Source: Actinomycetota bacterium
GTDB lineage: Bacteria; Actinomycetota; Thermoleophilia; Gaiellales; Gaiellaceae
NCBI GenBank assembly: GCA_005885565.1
Contig: VAXK01000206.1
Coordinates: 20,344-26,553 of the forward strand
DNA length: 6,210 nucleotides
Direction: 5' to 3'
The notes under the pieces were generated by a model that had not been told where the DNA came from, did not search any database, and saw only the letters and a list, made by a program, of their open reading frames with translations. Position numbers and translations under genes: made by a program. The first letter of the stretch is position 1. Each line of letters begins with the position of its first letter. This document shows, in pieces, positions 1 through 5,572 of this stretch.

Positions 1-1
1 G

Positions 2-868
2 CAGCTTCGCGAAGCGCCCGCGCACGCGCGCCTCGACCCGCGCTCGACGGTCGTCCTCCTCGACCCGCGCGACGTCGGCCGGGCCGACGCGCGGGCGCTG
101 CGGCGGTTCCTGGACGCCGGGGGCCGCCTCGTCGCGGGCGGCGCCGAGGATCCGCAGTGGCTCGTCGCAGAGCTCCGGCGGTCGCCGACCTGGTCGGGGA
201 CGGCGCTCCGGCTCGCCCGCCCGCGCGCGCGGGTGCCGGAGACCGCGGGCGTGAGCCACGTCGAGACGGCCGGCGAAGGCTCCTGGACGAGCGCGGGCGA
301 GGCCCGGCCCGCGCTCGGCTCCGGCGGGCGCGATCTCCTCGTCGTGGCGCCGGTCGGGCGCGGCCGGATCGCGCTCCTCGCCGACGCCTCGCCGCTCCAG
401 AACCGGCTCCTCGCCCACGCCGACGACGCCGAGCTCGGCCTCTCGCTCGCCGGGCCCGCCGGCCGGCCGGTCGCGTTCGTGGAGAGCATCCACGGCTACG
501 GCCGGGCGAGCGGCTTCGGCGCGATTCCCACCTCGTGGCGGTTCGCCCTCGGCGGCCTCGTCCTCGCGGCGCTCGTCTTGATCTGGGCGCGGGGGAGGCG
601 GCTCGGGCCGCCCGAGGCCCTCGAGCGTCCGCTGCCGCCGCCGCGGCGCGAGTACGTCGACGCCCTGGCGGCCCTGCTCGAGCGCTCGCGCGATCCCGCC
701 GCAGCGATCGAGCCGGTCCAGGCGGAGCTCCGGCGGCGGCTCGAGCGGCAGGGCCCCGCAGGACTCTCGGCCGAGGAGGTCGAGGCTGCCCTCGCGGCGC
801 CCAAGCGGCCCGAGGACGTGCTGGCCGCCGGGCGCGCGCTCGCGCGGCTCGAGCGAGGCGGCGCGTGA
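2..868 (+). CDS. DUF4350 domain-containing membrane protein, 5' end missing
   Basis: This is the C-terminal 288 residues of a DUF4350 protein, open at the left edge, so the start and any N-terminal membrane helix lie outside. The fragment begins in a glutamine-amidotransferase-like fold: STVVLLDPRD near residues 14-23, then RFLDAGGRLVAGG. A second block contains GRGRIALLADASPLQNRLL and ends in VAFVESIHGYG, which fits the usual 'vanished N... F.E..HG' pattern of the family. One membrane helix follows (about residues 181-196, FALGGLVLAALVLIWA), then a charged, probably cytoplasmic tail of about 90 residues. The stop codon overlaps the GTG of the MoxR gene by 4 bases, so the two are likely translated from one message. 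In Actinobacteria this family sits directly before MoxR and DUF58 genes. Its biochemical role is unknown; a sugar- or ligand-binding role for the amidotransferase-like fold is only a guess. The family is well supported, the function is not. Confidence 0.85.
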   Translation, partial: QLREAPAHARLDPRSTVVLLDPRDVGRADARALRRFLDAGGRLVAGGAEDPQWLVAELRRSPTWSGTALRLARPRARVPETAGVSHVETAGEGSWTSAGEARPALGSGGRDLLVVAPVGRGRIALLADASPLQNRLLAHADDAELGLSLAGPAGRPVAFVESIHGYGRASGFGAIPTSWRFALGGLVLAALVLIWARGRRLGPPEALERPLPPPRREYVDALAALLERSRDPAAAIEPVQAELRRRLERQGPAGLSAEEVEAALAAPKRPEDVLAAGRALARLERGGA

Positions 869-1794
869 GGGAGCTCCGCGACCGGATCGCCGGCGAGGTG
901 GGGAAGGTCACCGTCGGCCAGGAGGAGCCGCTCGAGCTCCTGCTCGCGGGGGCGGCCGTCGGCGGGCACGTCCTCCTCGAGGGCGTCCCGGGCGTTGCGA
1001 AGACGCTCCTCGCGAACGCGTTCGCGCGCACGTTCGCGCTCGACTTCCGCCGCGTGCAGTTCACGCCGGACATGCTTCCTTCCGACCTGACCGGGACGAT
1101 GACGCTCCAGCGCGGCGAGCTGGAGTTCCGCCCCGGCCCGGTGTTCACGAACGTGCTCCTCGCCGACGAGGTGAACCGGACGCCGCCGAAGACGCAGGCC
1201 GCGCTGCTCGAGGCGATGCAGGAGCGGCAGGTGACGATCGAGGGCGCGCCGCGGTCGCTCCCGGCGCCGTTCCTCGTCGTCGCGACGCAGAACCCGATCG
1301 AGTACGAGGGCACGTACCCGCTGCCGGAGGCGCAGCTCGACCGCTTCCTCTTCAAGGTCGACGTCGGCTACCCGAGCCAGGAGCAGGAGCTCGAGCTGCT
1401 GCGGCTCCCGCACCGCGGGGTCGCGCCGGCCGGCCTCGACCGGGTCGAGCCGGTGGCGGACGCGGCCGCGCTGGACGAGGCGCGCCGCTCGGTCGACGCC
1501 GTGGCCGTCTCGGACGAGGTCGCTGCGTATCTGTCCGCGATCGTCAGGCAGACGCGCGACCTGCCGAGCGTCGAGCTCGGCGCGAGCCCGCGGGCGGCGG
1601 TGCACCTCCTCGCCGCGACGCGCGCGGCGGCGGTCCTGGCCGGCCGGGACTTCGCGACGCCGGACGACGTCGCGCGCATGGCGCCGTCGGTCCTGCGGCA
1701 CCGGCTGATCCTGCGGCCCGAGGCCGAGCTCGAGGGGTACGGCGCGGACGAGGCCGTGCAGGCCGCACTCGCCGCCGTCCCCGTGCCGCGGTGA
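865..1794 (+). CDS. moxR: MoxR-family AAA+ ATPase
   Basis: This 309-residue protein has the normal length for MoxR ATPases, which hydrolyse ATP as cytoplasmic hexameric rings and are thought to remodel or activate partner proteins, often together with von Willebrand A-type proteins. Visible motifs in order are Walker A GVPGVAKT (40-47), Walker B VLLADE (97-102) followed by NRTPPKTQAALLEAMQE, sensor 1 ATQNP (140-144), the arginine-bearing PLPEAQLDRF (152-161) and sensor 2 GASPR (239-243). All key residues are intact. The start is the GTG at 865, inside the stop region of the DUF4350 gene (GTGA overlap), with a weak purine-rich GAGGCGG at 855-861. The frame stays open upstream to about 157, but that part is arginine/alanine-rich and antagonistic to the real DUF4350 frame, so it is not coding. 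The next gene, DUF58, overlaps the stop in the same way. That pairing is the classical MoxR-DUF58 module. The substrate is unknown. Confidence 0.95.
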   Translation: MRELRDRIAGEVGKVTVGQEEPLELLLAGAAVGGHVLLEGVPGVAKTLLANAFARTFALDFRRVQFTPDMLPSDLTGTMTLQRGELEFRPGPVFTNVLLADEVNRTPPKTQAALLEAMQERQVTIEGAPRSLPAPFLVVATQNPIEYEGTYPLPEAQLDRFLFKVDVGYPSQEQELELLRLPHRGVAPAGLDRVEPVADAAALDEARRSVDAVAVSDEVAAYLSAIVRQTRDLPSVELGASPRAAVHLLAATRAAAVLAGRDFATPDDVARMAPSVLRHRLILRPEAELEGYGADEAVQAALAAVPVPR

Positions 1795-2997
1795 GCCCGA
1801 CCCCGCGCGCCGCGCTCCTCCTCGGGGCGATCGCCCTCGCGACGCTCGTCGTGCCAATCGGCGTGGCGGCGATCGCCTTTGCGATCGCGGTCGGCGCGGT
1901 CGTCCTCGACGCGCTCGCGGTGCGCCGCCCGCCGGAGGTCGAGCGCGACGTGCCACGTTTGCTGTCGCGCGGCGTGCCGGGGCCGCTTCGGCTCGAGCTC
2001 GAGACGCGCCCGCCCGGAGGGGCGCGCGTGCGCCAGCCCGCGCTCCCGGACGTGACAGTCGACCCGGCCGAGAGCGACCGTCGGCTCGACGCGCTCGTCG
2101 TCGGCCGCCGCCGCGGCCGCCACGTCCTGCCCCGACCGGCGGTGCGGCTCGAAGGGCCGCTGGGGCTCGGCTGCCGCCACCACCGGGTCGGCGAGGACGC
2201 CGAGGTGCTCGTCTACCCGGATCTCGTGACCGCCTTCCGCCTCGCGGTCGCCGTCCGGCGGGGGCGCTTCCGCGACCCGGGCAACCTCCCGCGTGGGCCC
2301 CTCGGCCTGGGGACGGAGTTCGAGTCGGTGCGCGACTACCTCCCCGACGACGACGTGCGACAGGTCAACTGGCGCGCGACCGCCAGGCTCGGACGCCCGA
2401 TGAGCAACCAGTACCGGCTCGAGCGGGAGCGGGACGTCGTGTGCGTGCTCGACTGCGGACGGTTGATGGCGGCGCCGCTCGGAGATCTCACGCGTCTCGA
2501 CGCGACCGTCGACGCGGCCACGGCGGTCGCGGCCGTGGCCGACGAGGTCGGCGACCGCTGCGGGCTGATCGCCTTCGACGGCGAGCTCCGCCGGCGCGTG
2601 CCGCCAGCGCGCCGGAACGCCAAGCCGCTCGTTCGTGCGCTTTTCGACCTCGAGCCGGCGCCGGTCGAGAGCGACTACGAGCTCGGTCCTCACCGACCTC
2701 CTGGAGGAGTCCGCCGCGAGGCCGCTCGTCGAGGCGGTGCCGATCCTCGCGCGGCGCCACGCGGTGGTCGTCGCGAGCGTCGCGGACACCGACCTCGCGG
2801 AGACGATCGCCGCCGAGCCGGCGAGCCCGCGCGACGTCTACGCGGCGTCGGTCGCGCTCGACGTGCTCGCGGCCCGGACCCGGGTCGTCCGGCGGTTACG
2901 CCACGCCGGAGCGGACGTCCTCGAGGCCTCGCCGGAGCGGCTGGCGGCCGCCTGCGTCGGCGCCTACCTGCGGGCGAAGGCGTTCGCCCGCCTCTGA
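1791..2997 (+). pseudogene. DUF58 (vWA-like) protein gene, disrupted by a frameshift/deletion
   Basis: DUF58 proteins are membrane-anchored, von Willebrand A-like partners of MoxR ATPases. The gene starts at a GTG overlapping the MoxR stop. Residues 7-45 form two membrane helices, followed by a beta-rich region. The DUF58 core is clear: RDYLPDDDVRQVNWRATARL (181-200) and the metal-site-like DCGRLM (221-226). This frame ends meaningfully at VESDYEL (292-298, about position 2684). The rest of the protein continues in another frame from about 2683-2686: VLTDLLEESAARPL, then ARRHAVVVASVADTDL, DVYAASVALDVL and a C-terminal AYLRAKAFARL, stopping at 2995-2997. From memory of the family, about 12-17 residues (typically AF....RALVL-like) belong between DYE and VLTD and are absent. 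Removing one G at 2685-2686 would join the frames as ELVLTDLL but not restore that gap. This may be a real mutation or an assembly error; the otherwise well-preserved second half favours a recent event or an artefact. Left in the first frame, the ORF would run to 3179 with a meaningless tail. Confidence 0.85.
2896..2997. other. Tail-to-tail antisense overlap of the DUF58 and SpoIIM-like genes
   Basis: The two convergent genes share 102 bases: the DUF58 stop TGA is at 2995-2997 and the SpoIIM-like stop TAA, read on the minus strand, is at 2896-2898. The overlap encodes the conserved-looking DUF58 C-terminus on one strand and a low-complexity polar tail on the other. There is no room for an intergenic terminator, and both transcripts must cross each other's 3' ends. 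Confidence 0.8.
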
Positions 2998-3939
2998 CCG
3001 GCGCCCGAGGACGACGACGAGCCCCCAGTAGAGCGCGCCCAGGCCGAAGCCGACGCCGATCACCGCCCCGAGGCCGGCGTTCGAGAGCGTGGCGCGGAAC
3101 CCCTCGACGATCCCAGCGACGACGAGCCAGGGCGTCGTCCCGAGGACGATCCCGATCGTCCTCCGGGCCTCCGCGGTGAGCGAGGCGGCCCGCGTGCGCC
3201 GGCCCGGGTCGACGATCGACCAGCCGAGCCGCAGGCCCGCGGCCCCCGCGACGACGATGCACGACAGCTCGAGCACGCCGTGCCCGGTGACGAGGTCGAC
3301 GAAGCCGACCCAGTTGCCCGCGCCGATCATCAGTCCGGCGACGGCGCCGAGGACGACGCCGTTGAAGGCGAGCGAGAGCGCGGTCAGGAGGCCGAGCGTG
3401 ATCCCGCCGGCGAAGGCGACGAACGTGACCTTGATGTTGTTCGTCAGAACCGCGGAGGAGAACGCCGCTTGGTCGCCGGCCGGCACCTCGTGCCAGGGGC
3501 GGCGGTCGCCGGTGACGGGACGGAACTGGGAGGGGACGAGCCCGGTCGCCGCGGGCCGGTCGTGCAGCGCCCACGCGCCCGCGAGCGAAGCGGGGGCGAA
3601 GAGGAGCACGGCCGAGAGCACGAGCGGGAGCGGCCGCTCGGCGACGAAGCGCCAGTAGTCGCGCGCGAAGAAGCGGACGATCGAGCCGCGCCGCGAGCCG
3701 GAGGCGTAGACGGCATGACGCGCGCGCCCGACGAGCTCCGCGAGCCCGCCCACCACCGGGTCGCGCGGGAAGCGTCTCCGTGCGAGCGACAGGTCGGCCG
3801 CCGCCGAGCGGTAGAGCGAGCCGAGGCGACGCACGTCGTCCGGGCCGAGCCGGTGGAAACGCCGCCGTGAGCGGGCGACGAGCTCGTCGAGCTCTCGCCA
3901 CGAGGCCTCGCGGTCGCGGACGAAACCCTCTACGTTCAT
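2896..3939 (-). CDS. SpoIIM-like (stage II sporulation protein M family, DUF95) membrane protein
   Basis: This is a 347-residue multi-spanning membrane protein of the SpoIIM/DUF95 family. In Bacillus the namesake helps peptidoglycan remodelling during engulfment. In actinobacteria such proteins occur beside MoxR-DUF58 genes without known sporulation, so the name indicates homology only. A soluble helical N-terminus carries LYRSAAADLSLARRR (42-56), typical of this branch. The first membrane helix is at about 104-125. Family motifs follow: TNNIKVTFVAFAGGI (166-180), FNGVVLGAVAGL, GHGVLEL (219-225) and EGFRATL (279-285), ending in a last helix GFGLGALYWGLVVVLG near 297-312. The start is ATG (CAT at 3937-3939); MNVEGFVRDREASW resembles other family N-termini. 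The final 33 residues (315-347), polar and arginine-rich, are exactly the part antisense to the DUF58 3' end and look like an added tail. No -10 hexamer or convincing ribosome binding site is visible upstream, where the divergent RDD gene begins 3 bases away. Confidence 0.92.
   Translation of the reverse strand: MNVEGFVRDREASWRELDELVARSRRRFHRLGPDDVRRLGSLYRSAAADLSLARRRFPRDPVVGGLAELVGRARHAVYASGSRRGSIVRFFARDYWRFVAERPLPLVLSAVLLFAPASLAGAWALHDRPAATGLVPSQFRPVTGDRRPWHEVPAGDQAAFSSAVLTNNIKVTFVAFAGGITLGLLTALSLAFNGVVLGAVAGLMIGAGNWVGFVDLVTGHGVLELSCIVVAGAAGLRLGWSIVDPGRRTRAASLTAEARRTIGIVLGTTPWLVVAGIVEGFRATLSNAGLGAVIGVGFGLGALYWGLVVVLGRRSEAGERLRPQVGADAGGRQPLRRGLEDVRSGVA
3931..3936 (+). promoter_or_regulatory. 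Predicted -10 element (TACGTT) for leaderless RDD gene
   Basis: TACGTT fits the TANNNT -10 consensus of actinobacterial housekeeping promoters and begins 12 bases before the GTG at 3943, putting the expected transcription start on the G of the start codon. It lies inside codons 2 and 3 of the divergent SpoIIM-like gene. No clear -35 is visible. The same spacing recurs at two further genes in the window, which raises confidence. Confidence 0.65.
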
Positions 3940-3942
3940 GGC

Positions 3943-4674
3943 GTGGAGCTCGACGATCGCATCACCATCGCGACGCCGGAGGGAGTCGACCTCGAGCTGA
4001 CGCTCGCGGGGGTGGGCTCGCGGTTCGTCTCGGCGCTCCTCGACCTCCTGCTCCAGATCGTGCTCCTCGTCGGCGTCACCGGGCTCGGGGCGGCGGTGCA
4101 GGCCTTCGGCAGCGGCTTCGGGTACGCGCTCGTCCTCGTCGCGGGCTTCCTCGTCTTCGCGGCGTACGACGTCCTCTTCGAGGTCTTCGCCGCCGGCCGC
4201 ACGCCCGGCAAGCGCATGAACGGCCTGCGGGTGGTGCGGATCGACGGCAGCCCAGTCAACTTCTTCACGAGCGCGATCCGCAACGTGCTCCGCCTCGTCG
4301 ACATCCTGCCCGGGATGTACCTCGTCGGCATCGTCACCATTCTCGTCACACGACAGAACCAGCGTCTCGGCGACGTAGCGGCGGGCACGCTCGTCGTACG
4401 CGAGCGCACCGAGCAGCCGTCGCTCCGAGAGCTGCGCGCGCCGCAGCCGGTGCCGTCGACGAACGCCTGGGACGTAACGGGTGTGACGGCGGACGAGCTC
4501 GCCACAGTCCGCAGCTTCCTCGCCCGTCGCTACGAGCTGACCACGGAGGCGCGCTACCGCCTCGCCGTCGACCTCGCCGGCGCCCTGCGGCCGAAGGTGG
4601 TCGGCGCGCCCGAGACCCTCGGGAGCGAGGCGTTCCTGGAGAAGCTCGCCGTTGCGAAGCTGCCCCGGGCCTGA
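3943..4674 (+). CDS. RDD family membrane protein with C-terminal helical extension
   Basis: This is a 243-residue RDD-family protein. RDD proteins are small inner-membrane proteins named for conserved Arg-Asp-Asp residues; some have been proposed as ion exchangers, but most are unassigned. The N-terminus ITIATPEGVDLELTLAGVGSR (7-27) is typical of RDD proteins in this actinobacterial neighbourhood and supports the GTG start. R27 and D34 (SRFVSALLD) lie at the first helix, about 28-52. A second helix follows at about 60-82, then the cytoplasmic AGRTPGKRMNGLRVV (84-98), and a third segment with D120 at about 112-136. The domain closes with RLGDVAAGTLVVRER. About 90 polar, helix-prone residues follow (VTADELATVRSFLARR and so on), probably cytoplasmic. 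No ribosome binding site precedes the start, consistent with leaderless expression. The start codon is 3 bases from that of the divergent SpoIIM-like gene, and this pairing suggests a shared envelope function. Transport activity is not demonstrable from sequence. Confidence 0.93.
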   Translation: MELDDRITIATPEGVDLELTLAGVGSRFVSALLDLLLQIVLLVGVTGLGAAVQAFGSGFGYALVLVAGFLVFAAYDVLFEVFAAGRTPGKRMNGLRVVRIDGSPVNFFTSAIRNVLRLVDILPGMYLVGIVTILVTRQNQRLGDVAAGTLVVRERTEQPSLRELRAPQPVPSTNAWDVTGVTADELATVRSFLARRYELTTEARYRLAVDLAGALRPKVVGAPETLGSEAFLEKLAVAKLPRA

Positions 4675-4699
4675 GCTTCCCTCCGACTTCCGCGGCGGT

Positions 4700-4705
4700 T
4701 AGGCT
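4700..4705 (+). promoter_or_regulatory. Predicted -10 element (TAGGCT) for leaderless DUF2752 gene
   Basis: TAGGCT matches TANNNT and starts 12 bases before the GTG at 4712, so transcription is expected to begin on the start codon. It lies in the 37-base gap after the first RDD gene (4675-4711), the longest intergenic space in the window, which otherwise holds nothing recognisable: no terminator hairpin and no ribosome binding site. The element implies that the DUF2752 and second RDD genes form their own transcription unit. Confidence 0.65.
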
Positions 4706-4711
4706 CGCTCC

Positions 4712-5071
4712 GTGCGAGGGCGGGCTGCGGTGCTCCTCGACCCCGGCGAGCTGCGGCTCGCCGGAGGGGCGATGCTGGCAGCGGGGCTGACGCTCCCGGC
4801 GCTCCCCGGTCACCCGAGCTTCCACTGCCCGCTCCGCGCGCTGACGGGCCTGCCGTGTCCGCTCTGCGGCCTCTCGACGAGCGTCGAGGAGACCGTCCAC
4901 TTCCACCTCGGCGACGCGCTCGCGGCGAACCCGCTCGGCGTCCTGCTCGTCCTCGTCGCCGTCGCCCTGCTCGTGCTGCGCCCGGCGCGGCTCGCGCTGC
5001 CGAGAGCGGTCGTCCCGACCGTCCTCGCGGCGAGCTGGCTCTTCGAGCTGCACCGGTTCTCGTTCCTCTGA
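4712..5071 (+). CDS. DUF2752 domain-containing small membrane protein
   Basis: This 119-residue protein carries the full DUF2752 signature: HCPLRALTGLPCPLCGLSTS (38-57), with Cys39, Cys49 and Cys52 and the Pro/Gly residues between them, followed by a helix containing HFHLGDALAANPLG (63-76). DUF2752 proteins are short bacterial membrane proteins of unknown function. The conserved cysteines suggest metal or haem binding or a redox role, but that is unproven. Hydrophobic segments are visible at about 16-33, 75-92 and 99-112. The length is normal for the family. The GTG start was chosen because it follows a -10 hexamer by the spacing expected for a leaderless message and leaves a short N-terminus before the first helix. 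The second RDD gene begins 16 bases after the stop, so the two are probably co-transcribed. Confidence 0.9.
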   Translation: MRGRAAVLLDPGELRLAGGAMLAAGLTLPALPGHPSFHCPLRALTGLPCPLCGLSTSVEETVHFHLGDALAANPLGVLLVLVAVALLVLRPARLALPRAVVPTVLAASWLFELHRFSFL

Positions 5072-5076
5072 CCCCC

Positions 5077-5083
5077 AGGGAGA
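5077..5083 (+). promoter_or_regulatory. Ribosome binding site (AGGGAGA) of the second RDD gene
   Basis: The purine run AGGGAGA ends 4 bases before the ATG at 5088 and is the best Shine-Dalgarno-like site in the window. It fixes the start of the second RDD gene. Its presence at an internal operon gene contrasts with its absence before the three genes predicted to be leaderless. Confidence 0.7.
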
Positions 5084-5087
5084 GACC

Positions 5088-5552
5088 ATGACCGAACCCT
5101 CGTATCAGCAGCCGGCGTATCAGCCGCCCGCGGGCACCGGACCTTCGGGCCCGCGCGCGAGCTTCGGCCGCCGGCTCGTCGCCGCGATCATCGACGGCAT
5201 CCTGCTCGGCGTCGTAGGGGGTATCTTCTACGCGATCAGCCGGCCCCTCGGCTACGCCGTCCAGCTTCTGATCACCATCGCCTACCTGACGTACCTCGAG
5301 GGCAGCCCCTCGGGCCAGACGGTGGGGAAGAAGGCGATGGGCATCCGCGTCATCGACTTCCGGACGGGCGGCTCGATCGGCTACGGCCGCGCGTTCGTCC
5401 GCTGGATCGGCCGTTACGTCTCGGCGATCCCGTGCCTCCTCGGCTACCTCTGGATGCTGTGGGACAAGGAGAAGCAGACCTGGCACGACAAGTTCGCGAA
5501 CGACGTGGTCGTGCCCGAGTCCGCCTATCCCGTGGAGAGCTGGCCGGGCTAG
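5088..5552 (+). CDS. RDD family membrane protein (short form)
   Basis: This is a 154-residue RDD protein, unlike the first RDD protein of the window in both ends. It has a Pro/Tyr/Gln-rich, probably cytoplasmic N-terminus (SYQQPAYQPPAGTGPSGP, 5-22) and lacks the long C-terminal extension. The RDD helix begins at FGRRLVAAIIDGILL (26-40; R29 and D36). A second helix at about 56-70 leads to the conserved loop GQTVGKKAMGIRVID (76-90), then RAFVRWIGRY and a third hydrophobic segment, about 111-125. It ends in KQTWHDKFANDVVV (129-142), the usual closing WHDK..... VV motif of the family. It starts on an ATG, the only such start on the plus strand here, behind a good ribosome binding site and 16 bases after the DUF2752 gene. 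Function and any transported ion are unknown. Proline/tyrosine-rich N-termini are common in actinobacterial membrane proteins of this size. Confidence 0.93.
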   Translation: MTEPSYQQPAYQPPAGTGPSGPRASFGRRLVAAIIDGILLGVVGGIFYAISRPLGYAVQLLITIAYLTYLEGSPSGQTVGKKAMGIRVIDFRTGGSIGYGRAFVRWIGRYVSAIPCLLGYLWMLWDKEKQTWHDKFANDVVVPESAYPVESWPG

Positions 5553-5560
5553 ACAATCGG

Positions 5561-5566
5561 TAACCT
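5561..5566 (+). promoter_or_regulatory. Predicted -10 element (TAACCT) for leaderless lipoprotein gene
   Basis: TAACCT matches TANNNT and begins 12 bases before the GTG at 5573, the same arrangement as the two other elements. It sits in the 20-base gap after the second RDD stop, in a locally AT-richer stretch (ACAATCGGTAACC). No ribosome binding site is present between it and the start codon. Confidence 0.7.
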
Positions 5567-5572
5567 CCAAAT

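Noticed and set aside
157..864. MoxR frame open upstream to 157, which would give a 545-residue protein
   Set aside because: The upstream part is arginine/alanine/proline-rich with no domain, and the overlapping frame 2-868 encodes a convincing DUF4350 protein. The GTG at 865 gives a normal-length MoxR.
496..1956. Long minus-strand open frame across the DUF4350 and MoxR genes
   Set aside because: It is an arginine-rich shadow caused by high GC; the plus strand carries intact AAA+ motifs.
2679..2696. Programmed ribosomal frameshifting as the explanation of the DUF58 break
   Set aside because: There is no slippery heptamer at the junction, and a frameshift alone would still leave out residues normally present in the fold.
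2635..2997. Independent small gene starting at the ATG at 2635 and carrying the DUF58 C-terminus
   Set aside because: Its first 16 or so residues are an out-of-frame shadow of the DUF58 coding sequence, and there is no ribosome binding site; it is the detached second half of the broken gene.
2688..3179. Continuation of the DUF58 first frame to 3179 as a real C-terminus
   Set aside because: After about 2687 it becomes a low-complexity arginine/glycine/proline sequence, while the true DUF58 C-terminus is read in another frame and ends at 2997.
2690..3901. Second minus-strand open frame of about 400 codons over the SpoIIM-like gene
   Set aside because: It is almost pure Arg/Ala/Pro with no membrane segments; the neighbouring frame 2896-3939 has the family motifs.
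4554..5570. Minus-strand open frame opposite the RDD, DUF2752 and second RDD genes
   Set aside because: The composition is charged and low-complexity, and three well-supported plus-strand genes occupy the same bases.
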